Shown here: one piece after another, positions 27,725 to 36,107 of the stretch
How positions within the stretch are numbered: the first letter of the stretch is position 1
How the letters are laid out: every line of letters starts with the position of its first letter
Assembly: GCA_040217155.1 (NCBI GenBank)
Contig: JAVJNS010000018.1
Span: forward strand, 186,001 to 250,000
DNA length: 64,000 bases
Source: Pelagibius sp040217155
Lineage (GTDB): Bacteria > Pseudomonadota > Alphaproteobacteria > Kiloniellales > Kiloniellaceae
Reading direction: 5' to 3'
Made by a program: the position numbers and the translations under genes
The notes under the pieces: generated by a model
What the model saw: the letters and a program-made list of their open reading frames with translations, nothing else
What the model was told of the DNA's origin: nothing
The model's database searches: none

Positions 27725-28218
27725 CGTGGGGCCTCCGTGCCGGTCGAGCCTATCCTGCGCGCCGAGCGGCCGCCGCCGCCTTGCCGGTCGAGCTTTGTGA
27801 CAGCCTGTTCCAGGTCGGCTTTGAGCGCGTCATAGGCGCGGGTCAGGGTGCCGAGGCGCCCGATGACCACGTAGTCGGTCCCGGCCCGTCCGCAGAGCGG
27901 AAAGACTTCCGCCGCGGCAGCGCGCAGCCGCCGTTTCACGCGGTTGCGGACCACGGCGTTTCCGACCTTCTTGGTCACGGTGAAACCGACCCGCACTTCG
28001 GGCTCCTCTGCTTCGGGCTTTTCCGCCTTGCAGGACTCGCTTGCTTGCACGGCCAGCGCACCGGGCCGCCCGGACGACACGGCTGGTACCGCGCGGACTT
28101 CACCTTGCGGGCGCCTTGCGGCTTGCAGGACGAGGCCGGGCGTGACCCATTTGCGCTTGGCCGCCGCGACCTTGAGGAATTGGGGCCGTGTCTTGAGCCG
28201 CCCAATGGTCGGCATCAT
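27721..28218 (-). CDS. rnpA: Ribonuclease P protein component (RnpA) with an insertion
   Basis: Protein subunit that assists the RNase P RNA in maturing tRNA 5' ends. It has 165 residues against a usual 110-130. The conserved core is split. The start MMPTIGRLKTRPQFLKVAAA and a strand ending LVLQAARRPQ are followed by about 40 extra, partly Glu- and Pro-rich residues. The family then resumes with VRVGFTVTKKVGNAVVRNRV, which includes the RNR motif. It sits 5 bases after rpmH and overlaps yidD by ATGA. The insertion probably forms a flexible surface loop. Confidence 0.94.
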   Translation of the reverse strand: MMPTIGRLKTRPQFLKVAAAKRKWVTPGLVLQAARRPQGEVRAVPAVSSGRPGALAVQASESCKAEKPEAEEPEVRVGFTVTKKVGNAVVRNRVKRRLRAAAAEVFPLCGRAGTDYVVIGRLGTLTRAYDALKADLEQAVTKLDRQGGGGRSARRIGSTGTEAPR

Positions 28219-28223
28219 GACAC

Positions 28224-28358
28224 TTAGGCGGACAGGCGCTTGCGGCCCTTGGCGCGCCGACGGGCAAGGACGCGACGCCCGCCAACGGTTCCCTTACGTG
28301 CGCGGAACCCGTGGCGGCGCTTGCGAACCAGCACACTGGGCTGATAGGTGCGCTTCAC
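28224..28358 (-). CDS. rpmH: 50S ribosomal protein L34
   Basis: Smallest large-subunit ribosomal protein, 44 residues and strongly basic. Reading the minus strand from a GTG at 28358 gives KRTYQPSVLVRKRRHGFRAR, then the GGRRVLARRRAKGRKRLSA end with TAA at 28224-28226. Length and sequence are those of L34. It is the first gene of the rpmH-rnpA-yidD-yidC operon, 36 bases from a predicted transcription start. The GTG start is slightly unusual for such a highly expressed gene. Confidence 0.97.
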   Translation of the reverse strand: MKRTYQPSVLVRKRRHGFRARKGTVGGRRVLARRRAKGRKRLSA

Positions 28359-28400
28359 GGCTAAACTCCAATATCAGGCTGAATCTCGAATTGACGGGGC

Positions 28401-28429
28401 TGTATAAGGGTGGGCCGGGGCTCTGTCAA
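28401..28429 (-). promoter_or_regulatory. Sigma-70 promoter of the rpmH operon
   Basis: On the minus strand, TTGACA (28424-28429) and TATACA (28401-28406) are separated by exactly 17 bases. The -35 is perfect and the -10 matches 5 of 6. Transcription would start near 28394, leaving a 5' leader of about 36 bases before rpmH. Confidence 0.85.
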
Positions 28430-28628
28430 CGACTGGCAGGTACCAAAGTAAACGAATCTCGGATCGGGCTCACACCTTGGTGACTGGCGGCGGCGGCGGA
28501 CAGTGTCTAAAAACGTCCTAGTGCCCAGTTTTCCGCCACTTTGGCCGTTTCATCAGGGACCAGAGGCAAGGGCGTGCGAGTCGGGGGCCTCAGGCTCCCG
28601 TTAAACTCGATTTTGTGAAGGGAGTCCG

Positions 28629-29396
28629 ATGAACCAGCCGCGCCCAGATCCCGCCGCCCCCGAAGCAAAGGCGCCGGGTGGGAGAAATCGGGCACAGACC
28701 CTCCGCCGGTTCCTGCCGCTGCTGCTTCTCGCCATCGGTCTGTTGGCCTTTTTTATCCTGGGCGGTCATCGCTATATCGGGTTCGACACCCTGGAGAAGC
28801 ACCGCGAGGACCTGCTGGCCCTGGTGGCGGAGTACGGCGTCACGGCGGTACTGGCTTTTACTGCCCTCTATGCGGTGATGGTCGCCTTCTCAATCCCCGG
28901 AGGATTGGTGATGACGGTAACCAGCGGTTTCCTCTTCGGTACTTTGGGCGGCGCGGCCTGCTCAGTCGTTGGGGCGACCCTGGGATCGATCGCTCTCTTT
29001 CTGGCGGCGCGGACAGCGCTCGGCGATCTGCTGCGCGACCGCGCGGGATCAGCCATCAGCAAGATGAAAGCGGGTTTTCAAGAAGACGCGCTTAGCTATC
29101 TTCTGGTGCTGAGGCTGATTCCGCTGTTTCCCTTCTGGCTGGTCAATCTCGTGCCGGCCTTCGTGGGTGTTTCCCTGAAGGTGTTTCTTATCGGTACCTT
29201 CTTCGGCATCATCCCCGCTTCCCTGGTCTACGCATCCTTGGGCAACGGCCTAGGCGCAATTTTCGAAGCTGGGGGGGCGGCAGATATTGGCGCGGCGATC
29301 TACGAGCCTGAAGTATTGCTGCCCATCCTTGGCTTGATCGCCCTTTCCCTTCTGCCGGTGATCTACAAGAAGGTGAAGCGTCGAAAAGGCGGCTGA
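28629..29396 (+). CDS. TVP38/TMEM64 (VTT-domain) membrane protein
   Basis: Integral membrane protein of the DedA/VTT superfamily, 255 residues. AAGGGAG precedes the ATG. A cytoplasmic N-terminus (about 1-27) precedes a first helix. Further membrane segments include the family signature around SIPGGLVMTVTSGFLFG, and then LRLIPLFPFWLVNLVPAFVG with its re-entrant Pro/Phe-rich loop. A basic tail ends the protein (KKVKRRKGG). Relatives are linked to lipid scrambling or transport and proton-motive homeostasis; the precise role is unknown. It is monocistronic. Confidence 0.88.
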   Translation: MNQPRPDPAAPEAKAPGGRNRAQTLRRFLPLLLLAIGLLAFFILGGHRYIGFDTLEKHREDLLALVAEYGVTAVLAFTALYAVMVAFSIPGGLVMTVTSGFLFGTLGGAACSVVGATLGSIALFLAARTALGDLLRDRAGSAISKMKAGFQEDALSYLLVLRLIPLFPFWLVNLVPAFVGVSLKVFLIGTFFGIIPASLVYASLGNGLGAIFEAGGAADIGAAIYEPEVLLPILGLIALSLLPVIYKKVKRRKGG

Positions 29397-29625
29397 ACGG
29401 CCCCAAATATCGGCTTTGTGCGGGAGGAACCGCTGCTGCAGTGGCTTGTGATCACCGAAGTTTCACAGGAAGTTGAAGCCAATCGCAGTACCGTGATTCG
29501 AGATTGGCCGGCGTCCTGATCATTGTTGAGGAAGCGGCGCTGATCCGCTTTGGCGGTAGCAGGCCGACTAAAGAGCTTCTCTTCCCGGGGGAGCCAGAGA
29601 CCGAACACTATTGGAGGCTAGCAAC

Positions 29626-29907
29626 ATGTTGAAGAAAACCCTGGTGGCGCTGAGTGTCGCGACCGTTTCCGCCGGCGCCGTCGCTCTGCCACTGGCCGCA
29701 AGCCAGGCCGCCGGCTCCGCGGTACAGATCGCGGCCAGCGACAATCCCTGCAATCCCTGCGCGGCGGCCAACCCCTGCAACCCCTGCGCCGCGGCGGTCA
29801 AAAAGCCGTGCAATCCATGCAACCCCTGCGCGGCCAAGAACCCTTGCCAGGCGGCTAACCCCTGCGCCGCCAATCCCTGCAATCCTTGCGCTGCGAAATC
29901 CAACTAA
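29626..29907 (+). CDS. Small exported Cys-rich NPC-repeat protein
   Basis: 93 residues from an ATG with GGAGG 8 bases upstream. A Sec signal peptide (LKKTLVALSVATVSAGAVAL) ends near ASQAA. The mature part is almost only Asn-Pro-Cys units separated by Ala and Lys: 11 cysteines in about 50 residues, ten in NPC and one in KPC, often as NPCNPC pairs. There are no aromatic residues and few charges. This suggests a periplasmic metal- or redox-active peptide, by analogy with other Cys-repeat peptides; no function is established to my knowledge. It has its own terminator at 29934-29990. Confidence 0.8.
   Translation: MLKKTLVALSVATVSAGAVALPLAASQAAGSAVQIAASDNPCNPCAAANPCNPCAAAVKKPCNPCNPCAAKNPCQAANPCAANPCNPCAAKSN
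29743..29889 (+). repeat. Coding tandem repeat (NPC units)
   Basis: Imperfect 9-base unit AAYCCCTGC, encoding Asn-Pro-Cys, repeated ten times (plus one KPC variant). It is often doubled and is spaced by Ala codons. It is a coding repeat and not CRISPR-like, because spacing is irregular and in frame. Confidence 0.85.
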
Positions 29908-29933
29908 AGTCGCTTTGCCTGGCATTGCACATC

Positions 29934-29990
29934 AGCGCCCGCCGGTCATCGGCACTGCCCCCTGCCGCTGCGGCGGGCGCTGTTCTTTCT
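29934..29990 (+). terminator. Rho-independent terminator after the NPC-repeat gene
   Basis: AGCGCCCGCCG (29934-29944) and CGGCGGGCGCT (29971-29981) are a perfect 11-base inverted repeat. The T-rich TGTTCTTTCT (29981-29990) follows. The loop is long (26 bases). Confidence 0.6.
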
Positions 29991-30089
29991 GATTGGAACT
30001 CTCCGGCACTGATGGCGTGTTTTGCTGCGCACGAGCCGGCGCAAGCGGCGGATTCCCGCAGACCCGGCCGGCGTGGTATAAGCCCGTCT

Positions 30090-31529
30090 ATGTTGGGCCA
30101 CAAATCGCCGGGGAACAGTTTACGCCTGCCCCCCCTTACGAAGAGCCTGTCAGCCAAGCTGCTGCTCTTGACCATCGCTTTTGTCATGCTGGCGGAGGTG
30201 CTGATCTTCGCGCCGTCGATCGGGCGCATGCGGCTCACCTACCTGGAAGAGCGCATCGCAGCGGCGCATCTGTCTATCCTGGCGCTGGAGGCGACCCCAG
30301 ACAACATGGTCAGCAAGGAGATGGAAGCCGAGTTGCTGCAGCACGTCGGCGCTTACATGGTCGCCCTCAGCAAGCCGAACGCCGGCAAATTGATGCTCAT
30401 GGTGGCGACGCCCGAGGAAATCGATGCTACCTACGACCTGCGCGAGGGCGCCTTCTTCGGGCTGATCCGCGACGCGGTCGTTACCTTGCTGGCATCGAGT
30501 AACCGCTTGCTCCGCGTCATCGGCGCCTCGCCCAAGGACCCACAAGTCCTCGTCGAGGTGGTGCTGGACGAAGCGCCGCTGCGCCGCGAAATGTTCGACT
30601 ATTCCTGGCGCATCCTCAACCTTTCGCTGGTTATCTCCATATTTACCGCGGCGCTGGTCTATCTCAGCCTGCATCTTCTCATGGTACGCCCGATGCGCCG
30701 CATTACTCAAAGCATGGCGGATTTTCGTGCCAAACCGGAAGTTGCGGCGGGGGCTCTGGCACCCTCCGAGCGCAGCGATGAGATCGGCATCGCCCAGCGC
30801 GAACTGGTCCATATGCAGCAGGGTCTGCGTGCCGCTTTGCTGCAGAAAACCCGCCTGGCCGCGCTGGGCACTGCCGTCACCAAAGTGAATCACGACCTGC
30901 GCAATATTCTGGCTACTGCCAGCCTGATCTCCGAACGTCTCGCCAAGAGTGGCGATCCGGCTGTGCGGTCGATGGTGCCGACTCTGGTGGGTGCCATCGA
31001 CCGGGCGCTGCATCTCTGCTCCCAAACCCTCCAGTTCACCCGCGAGGGACCGGCACAACTCGATCTGCAACGCTTCGATCTGCGCGATCTGCTGACCGAG
31101 GTACGAGAAGCTCTGACCGAAGTCGGCGCCCGCCGCCTCGGCTGGGTCAATGAAGTCGACCGCGGCTTCGAGATTGAGGCCGACCGCGAGGAACTCTATC
31201 GGGTGTTCTTCAATCTGGCCCGCAATGCGCTGGAGGCTGATGCCGGGGAACTGCACATTGCGGCGCGCCCGGTTCGCGATTTCCTGGTCATCGACGTGCG
31301 GGACAACGGTCCGGGCATGTCCGAAGAGGCGCAGCAGAATATCTTCAAGCCCTTCGCCGGTTCGACCCGAGAAGGCGGCACCGGGCTCGGCCTCTCCATT
31401 GCTTTTGACATCATGCGCGCCCACGGTGGCGATATCCGGCTGGAGACCTCTAACGGCGAGGGCACGCTCTTCCGCTTAGTCTTGCCGCTGCGCCAGACCA
31501 AGCTCCAACAGACGGCCAAGGCAAGCTGA
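30090..31529 (+). CDS. Orphan sensor histidine kinase with HAMP domain
   Basis: Membrane sensor kinase. The ATG at 30090 (MLGHKSPGNSLRL) gives 479 residues; the frame is open further upstream but without family support. Order: a helix at about 17-37, a periplasmic sensor domain (about 40-170), a second helix (about 178-200), HAMP (about 200-250), and a DHp domain with catalytic His268 in VNHDLRNIL. The HATPase domain has the N box NLARNALEA, G1 DNGPGM and G2 GGTGLGLSIAF. No response regulator is encoded nearby, so the partner lies elsewhere. It converges with the rRNA methyltransferase gene. Confidence 0.9.
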   Translation: MLGHKSPGNSLRLPPLTKSLSAKLLLLTIAFVMLAEVLIFAPSIGRMRLTYLEERIAAAHLSILALEATPDNMVSKEMEAELLQHVGAYMVALSKPNAGKLMLMVATPEEIDATYDLREGAFFGLIRDAVVTLLASSNRLLRVIGASPKDPQVLVEVVLDEAPLRREMFDYSWRILNLSLVISIFTAALVYLSLHLLMVRPMRRITQSMADFRAKPEVAAGALAPSERSDEIGIAQRELVHMQQGLRAALLQKTRLAALGTAVTKVNHDLRNILATASLISERLAKSGDPAVRSMVPTLVGAIDRALHLCSQTLQFTREGPAQLDLQRFDLRDLLTEVREALTEVGARRLGWVNEVDRGFEIEADREELYRVFFNLARNALEADAGELHIAARPVRDFLVIDVRDNGPGMSEEAQQNIFKPFAGSTREGGTGLGLSIAFDIMRAHGGDIRLETSNGEGTLFRLVLPLRQTKLQQTAKAS

Positions 31530-31542
31530 TTGCCGGTATTGT

Positions 31543-32754
31543 TCAGTCGAGCGCTATTGTCTGAGCCTTCAGATAAGCGCTTTCGGGCAGGGCTGGATGC
31601 ACCGGGTGGTCCGGTGCGGCGCCGGAGGTGCGCAGGATGCGGCCGACGCGGCCAGCGTCTTGAAGGCCGCGCTTCACCTGCTCGGCGAAATTTTCCAAGT
31701 TGGCGTGGTGCGAGCAGGAGGCGGCGACCAGGTAGCCGCCTTCAGCCACTAGAGGTGCGGCCAAGCGGACCATTTTGCGGTAACCTTTAAGACCCTGGGC
31801 CAGATCCTTCTTGGACTTGACGAAGGCCGGTGGATCGACCACGACCAATCCGTAACGCTCGCCCGCTTCGCCCTGGCGCTGCAGTTCCTGGAATACCTCC
31901 GCCTTCACGAAGCGGCAGCGCCCGATGACACCGTTGGCCCCCGCAGCTTGCACCGCGAGGTCGAGGGCGCCCTGTGAGCGGTCGACGGAAATCACCTCTG
32001 TGGCGCCGGCCAGCGCCGCCTGCACGGTAAAGCCGCCGGCAAAGGCATAGCAGTCGAGGACCCGCTGGTTCCCCGCCAGCCGCGCCGCCCAGGCGCGGTT
32101 ATCGCGCTGATCGTAGAACCAGCCGGTCTTCTGCCCCTCTTGCAAGTCGGCAAAGAACTGCGCGCCGTTCTCTTCCAGGGAAACTGGACCATTCAAACGG
32201 CCCTGGACCACCTCGACGGTCTCGGGCAACTGCTCCAGGCGGCGAACGGCGTTGTCATTGCGCAGCACGATGGTATCCGGTCCAACAGCCTCGTTCAGCG
32301 CGTCGATCAGCAGCGGTGTCAGGCGCTCCATACCGGCGGTGTTGACCTGCAGCGTCAAGGCACCGCCGAAACGGTCGATGATCACACCCGGCAGGCCGTC
32401 GGCTTCGGCATGGACAAGGCGGTAGTAAGGCACGCCGACCAGGCGTTCGCGGATTGCCAGAGCGCGGCGCAGGCGCGCCGTTAGGAAGGCCTTGTCGATG
32501 GAGACATCTTCTGCGTCGGTCAGGACCCGGGCGGCAATCAGTGGGTGGCGGTTGAAGAAGGCCGTTGCCCGGTAGCGGCCATTCCGATCGCAGAGTCGTA
32601 CCAACCCCCCCGGCGGCACCGCCCTGGCGGTAGCGTCCATATCCACTTCATTCGAATAGACCCAGGGATGCCCTCGTCCCAGGCGTTTTTGGCCATGCGG
32701 TTTCAGGGTGACTGTGGGCAGGCCTGTTTCGGTCGTTGTGGCAGCTTGGCTCAT
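31543..32754 (-). CDS. RlmI-like class I rRNA (cytosine-C5) methyltransferase
   Basis: SAM-dependent methyltransferase with an N-terminal PUA domain. The ATG at 32754 (MSQAATTTETG) gives 403 residues. The PUA part includes GHPWVYSNEVD. A middle domain has FADLQEGQKTGWFYDQRDNR, then the Rossmann SAM site VLDCYAFAGGFTVQAA and the catalytic-region motif VVVDPPAFVKSKKDL. A late Cys in AASCSHH fits the cytosine-C5 mechanism. E. coli RlmI methylates 23S C1962, but the target here is inferred only from similarity. Confidence 0.9.
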   Translation of the reverse strand: MSQAATTTETGLPTVTLKPHGQKRLGRGHPWVYSNEVDMDATARAVPPGGLVRLCDRNGRYRATAFFNRHPLIAARVLTDAEDVSIDKAFLTARLRRALAIRERLVGVPYYRLVHAEADGLPGVIIDRFGGALTLQVNTAGMERLTPLLIDALNEAVGPDTIVLRNDNAVRRLEQLPETVEVVQGRLNGPVSLEENGAQFFADLQEGQKTGWFYDQRDNRAWAARLAGNQRVLDCYAFAGGFTVQAALAGATEVISVDRSQGALDLAVQAAGANGVIGRCRFVKAEVFQELQRQGEAGERYGLVVVDPPAFVKSKKDLAQGLKGYRKMVRLAAPLVAEGGYLVAASCSHHANLENFAEQVKRGLQDAGRVGRILRTSGAAPDHPVHPALPESAYLKAQTIALD

Positions 32755-32809
32755 CGCCGCGCAGTCTAGTTCGCATCGCGCGTACTGCAAGGGTGGTGTC
32801 TGACTTCCG

Positions 32810-34543
32810 CTACTCCGTCAAGACGACGCCTTCACGGCGCGGGTCGGCACCGCCCTGCAGGCCATCCGCAGTCAGGCGGATGCCGTGCAGGCCGCTGGTC
32901 AGGGCGCGGACATTGACCTCGTGGCCCCAGGCTTCCAGGACCGCCTTGGCGGCCTCGATACCGGTCCCTTCCTCCAAGTCGGTGGCGCCATTTCGGTTGA
33001 CGAAGTTCGGCAGGGATACAGCCTGCTGCATGGTCAAGTTCCAGTCCAGCGCGGCGATGACTGCCTTGGCGGTGTAGCCTATGATGCGGCTGCCACCCGG
33101 CGAGCCGATGGCCATGACGAAGCGGCCCTGGCGGTCAAGCACCAGGGTCGGCGACATTGAACTGCGCGGCCGCTTGCCCGGCTGCACGCGGTTGGCGACC
33201 GCCCGCCCCTCGACGCTGGGCCGGAAGGAGAAGTCGGTGAGCTCGTTGTTCAGCATGAAGCCGCGCGCCATGAGGCGAGCGCCGAAGGCGCTCTCGATGG
33301 AGGCGGTCATGGAGACGGCATTGCCTTCGGCATCGACCACCGAGAGGTGGGAGGTCGACGGGGGATTGAGCTGCGCCGGAGCATGGGCCTGCAGACTTTC
33401 GAGGCCGGGCTCCGCCTCGCCCAGGCTGGCGGCCGGGTCGATCAGCGCCGAACGCGCCGCGAGGTAAGTGGGATCGAGCAGGGCATCCAAGGGCACCGCG
33501 ACGAAATCGCTGTCGGCGAGAAAGCGGTTGCGGTCGGCGAAGGCAAGACGTTCGGCCTCGGCCACCAGGTGGATGGCTTCCGGCGAAGCCGGCGCCAGGG
33601 CGGCCAGATCGAAGGGCTCCAGCATTTTCAGGATCTGCAGCACCGCGACGCCGCCAGAGGTCGGCGGCGGCATGCCGCAGACCTTCCATTGCCGGTAGGG
33701 CAGGCAGAGGGCGTCACGCCGCTTGGCCTGATAGGTTGCCAGGTCGCGGTAGCTGAGGCGCCCTGGGTTGTCATCGACGCTGCGTACGCGGGTGACGATG
33801 TCGACGGCGATGGCTCCCTTGTAGAAGGCGTCGGCGCCGCCCGCGGCCACGGCGCGCAGGGTGTCGGCATAGGCTTGATTCTTCATGATGCTGCCGACCG
33901 GAAGGGGCTCTCCCGCGGCGTCGTGGAAGTAGGCCGCCGTCTCCGGGTAGCGCCTCAGGTACTTGTCCCCTGCGATCAGTTCGTGCAGGCGCGGCGAAAC
34001 GGCGAAGCCCTCCTCGGCCAGGCGGATCGCCGGCTCGAAGAGTTCGGCCCAGGGCAGGCGGCCATGGTCCCGGTGCGCAAGTTCCAGCATGCGCAGCAGA
34101 CCCGGGGCGCCGACCGAACGGCCGCCGACGACCGCGTCCCAGAACCCCAGGGGCTCGCCGTCCGTCTTGAGGAATAGATCTTCACCGGCGCCGGCAGGCG
34201 CGGTCTCGCGTCCGTCGTAAGCGCCCACAGCGCGCGAACCGGCGGCATAGTGCAACAGGAAAGCGCCCCCCCCGATGCCGGATGACTGAGGTTCCACCAG
34301 CCCCAGAACCAGGGCGGTGGCGATGGCGCCATCGGTGGCCGCGCCGCCCCTGCGGAGCATAGCCATGCCCGCTTCGGCTGCCAGTGGATTGGCAGCGGCC
34401 ACCATCTGGCGCGGCGCGTCGGCCGGCTGGCCCTCTGGGCTGGTGCAGGCGGCCAGTAGGGGGGCAATGAACGCGGCAATGACCAGCTGGCGGCCCAGGT
34501 GGCGGCGCCGCTTCCAGATGTCGACGAAGATGTGGGGGGGCAC
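32810..34543 (-). CDS. ggt: Gamma-glutamyltransferase (lipoprotein)
   Basis: Ntn-hydrolase that cleaves glutathione and other gamma-glutamyl compounds in the periplasm. It is made as a 577-residue precursor that cuts itself before the nucleophile. Thr397 in the PSTSHLSVVD segment is that residue. The N-terminus has a lipobox (PLLAAC, Cys33), so the enzyme is probably lipid-anchored, unlike soluble E. coli Ggt. Substrate-pocket segments YDGRETAP and MSPTLVLDRQGRFVMAIGSP are intact. No linked transporter is evident. Confidence 0.94.
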   Translation of the reverse strand: MPPHIFVDIWKRRRHLGRQLVIAAFIAPLLAACTSPEGQPADAPRQMVAAANPLAAEAGMAMLRRGGAATDGAIATALVLGLVEPQSSGIGGGAFLLHYAAGSRAVGAYDGRETAPAGAGEDLFLKTDGEPLGFWDAVVGGRSVGAPGLLRMLELAHRDHGRLPWAELFEPAIRLAEEGFAVSPRLHELIAGDKYLRRYPETAAYFHDAAGEPLPVGSIMKNQAYADTLRAVAAGGADAFYKGAIAVDIVTRVRSVDDNPGRLSYRDLATYQAKRRDALCLPYRQWKVCGMPPPTSGGVAVLQILKMLEPFDLAALAPASPEAIHLVAEAERLAFADRNRFLADSDFVAVPLDALLDPTYLAARSALIDPAASLGEAEPGLESLQAHAPAQLNPPSTSHLSVVDAEGNAVSMTASIESAFGARLMARGFMLNNELTDFSFRPSVEGRAVANRVQPGKRPRSSMSPTLVLDRQGRFVMAIGSPGGSRIIGYTAKAVIAALDWNLTMQQAVSLPNFVNRNGATDLEEGTGIEAAKAVLEAWGHEVNVRALTSGLHGIRLTADGLQGGADPRREGVVLTE

Positions 34544-34673
34544 GGCGCTGTCTCCCTGATGCGGTGTCGGCAGCGCAGAGGAGCATTCGGGCGCCGCGAA
34601 GAGCCGATATCATCGACTCTGACGTGCAACTTGGCCAGGGGTAGAAGTTAGGTGGCCGCAGGGAATCGAGGCT

Positions 34674-35153
34674 TCACGCGACAGCGGTGACCGGCTTGCA
34701 CATGTACAGGCCTTCCAGACGATGCCCGCGCTCGTAAAGAATGGAACTCAACCAACCGTCGTCGCTTTGCCTGACGGAGCAGGCGATGCTGGTGTGGATC
34801 GCCGCACAGCCGTGGCGCCGCGCGATCTTTTCTATCCCATCCTCAAGGCTGCGGGCGATGCTGGCTTCGCCTATTACATCGAGAGCGCAGAACTGGTCGG
34901 CAAAGAGCACCCGGCCATGCCGCAGGTCGTAAGTGAGCTGAAATGCGCCCAGGCCGACGATGCAGGCCTGTTCATTTCGTACGACTAGGACACCGCACCC
35001 ATTCTTGCTGTGCTGGTCGATCCTTTGCTCAGCAAACCGTCGCCAGGTAAGTAAGTCTGAGCCGGGACAACTGCTGCAGACTAGCGGAAACGCATGATCG
35101 ATCTGCTCAAGCTTCAGCAAACTCAGGTTGAGTTTTCGCACCGGACGCGTCAC
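34674..35153 (-). CDS. Hypothetical protein, GNAT-like fold
   Basis: 159 residues, divergent from the fnr gene and sharing its control region. A pattern of alternating strands and helices (CGVLVVRNEQACIVGLGAF, then SIARSLEDGIEKIARRHGC) resembles an N-acetyltransferase fold, but the acetyl-CoA pyrophosphate loop is not clear. Six cysteines is high for its size. The FNR box at 35245 lies 92-105 bases upstream of its start, so oxygen-dependent control is possible. The assignment is weak. Confidence 0.5.
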   Translation of the reverse strand: MTRPVRKLNLSLLKLEQIDHAFPLVCSSCPGSDLLTWRRFAEQRIDQHSKNGCGVLVVRNEQACIVGLGAFQLTYDLRHGRVLFADQFCALDVIGEASIARSLEDGIEKIARRHGCAAIHTSIACSVRQSDDGWLSSILYERGHRLEGLYMCKPVTAVA

Positions 35154-35244
35154 CCTCTAAATATGGTTGAAACGGCAATTGATTTTGCGGGGTCCGCACA
35201 ACGTGGAGATGTTGGATTGTGGCGTTCATGATCGGCCAGCGTCG

Positions 35245-35258
35245 TTGATCCACGTCAA
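35245..35258 (+). promoter_or_regulatory. FNR box in the fnr control region
   Basis: TTGATCCACGTCAA fits the FNR/FixK consensus TTGAT-N4-ATCAA with one mismatch. It is centred about 94 bases upstream of fnr and about 98 upstream of the divergent GNAT-like gene, so autoregulation or control of the divergent gene is plausible. Confidence 0.6.
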
Positions 35259-35345
35259 AGCGATGCTACGTGCTCTTGGAATCGTGGCCGATGATCCGCA
35301 GCGCCGCGGATCTTGCCTGAGCGGTATGCTTGAGATGAGAGGGAT

Positions 35346-36098
35346 ATGAAGGCTTTCGATTTTGACCGTGCGAGCAAATTGATGCCGGCACTGTCGCGCG
35401 GCAAGGTCGATGCGTCACCCTGCGCTGCCTGCTCCGTGCGCGGCCTGACCATCTGCGCGCCTCTGGATTCGCAGGAACAGGGGCAGATGGCGGCGATCAT
35501 GAACTCGGTCGAATTGCAGGCCGGCGATCCGCTGTTCGACGAGGGCGAGGTGGCCGGCAACGTCTACAACATCACTTCCGGTACCGTGAGGGTGTACAAG
35601 CTGCTGCCGGATGGACGCCGTCAGGTCACCGGGTTTCTTTTTGCCGGGGACTTTCTCGGCATTGCCAAACAGGATATCTACGCCTTCAGCGCCGAGGCGG
35701 TAACCCCCTGCCTGCTTTGCCGTTTCCCGCGCCACAAGTTGGAAGACCTCATGCTGCGCCTGCCCAAGATCGAGCAGCGCCTGCTGAGCATCGCCAGCAA
35801 TGAGCTGGCGGCGGCGCAGGAACAGATGTTGCTCCTCGGGCGCAAGACGGCACGCGAGAAGATCGCATCATTTCTGCTGATGCTGGCAATGCGTGCCAGG
35901 AAACGAGGTCAGGTGGAAGACCCCATTGCCGTCAGTATGAGCCGGACCGACATCGGTGATTATCTCGGCCTTACCACAGAAACCGTGAGCCGCACTTTCA
36001 CCCAGTTGAAGCAGCGGGGCATCATCCAACTGCTGGCAAACCACAAGGTCAGTCTCGCGAAACGGGAAGTTCTCGAAGAGATTGCCGGGGGTTTTTAA
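35346..36098 (+). CDS. fnr: FNR-type oxygen-sensing transcriptional regulator
   Basis: Crp/Fnr regulator, 250 residues. N-terminal Cys26, Cys29 and Cys37 (CAACSVRGLTIC), plus Cys122 or Cys125 in TPCLLCRFP, can bind a 4Fe-4S cluster, as in FNR and FnrL. The cyclic-nucleotide-like beta-roll spans about 50-140, the dimer helix about 140-175, and the helix-turn-helix about 195-240. The recognition helix has ETVSRTFTQLK, the E--SR signature for TTGAT sites. It should control anaerobic or microaerobic respiration genes. It converges with gpt. Confidence 0.93.
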   Translation: MKAFDFDRASKLMPALSRGKVDASPCAACSVRGLTICAPLDSQEQGQMAAIMNSVELQAGDPLFDEGEVAGNVYNITSGTVRVYKLLPDGRRQVTGFLFAGDFLGIAKQDIYAFSAEAVTPCLLCRFPRHKLEDLMLRLPKIEQRLLSIASNELAAAQEQMLLLGRKTAREKIASFLLMLAMRARKRGQVEDPIAVSMSRTDIGDYLGLTTETVSRTFTQLKQRGIIQLLANHKVSLAKREVLEEIAGGF

Positions 36099-36107
36099 GT
36101 CCGCAGT

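Noticed and set aside
28224..28628. Possible replication origin next to rpmH
   Set aside because: No dnaA gene or cluster of DnaA boxes is visible; the region is explained by the rpmH promoter.
29743..29889. Short tandem repeats as a possible CRISPR array
   Set aside because: The unit is 9 bases, irregularly spaced and strictly in frame with the NPC-repeat protein.
30150..31424. Minus-strand frame of 424 codons across the histidine kinase
   Set aside because: Shadow of the kinase gene, whose domains are all intact on the plus strand.
35167..35349. 60-residue plus-strand frame upstream of fnr
   Set aside because: No ribosome site, no family resemblance, and it overlaps the FNR box and the fnr start; more likely leader DNA.
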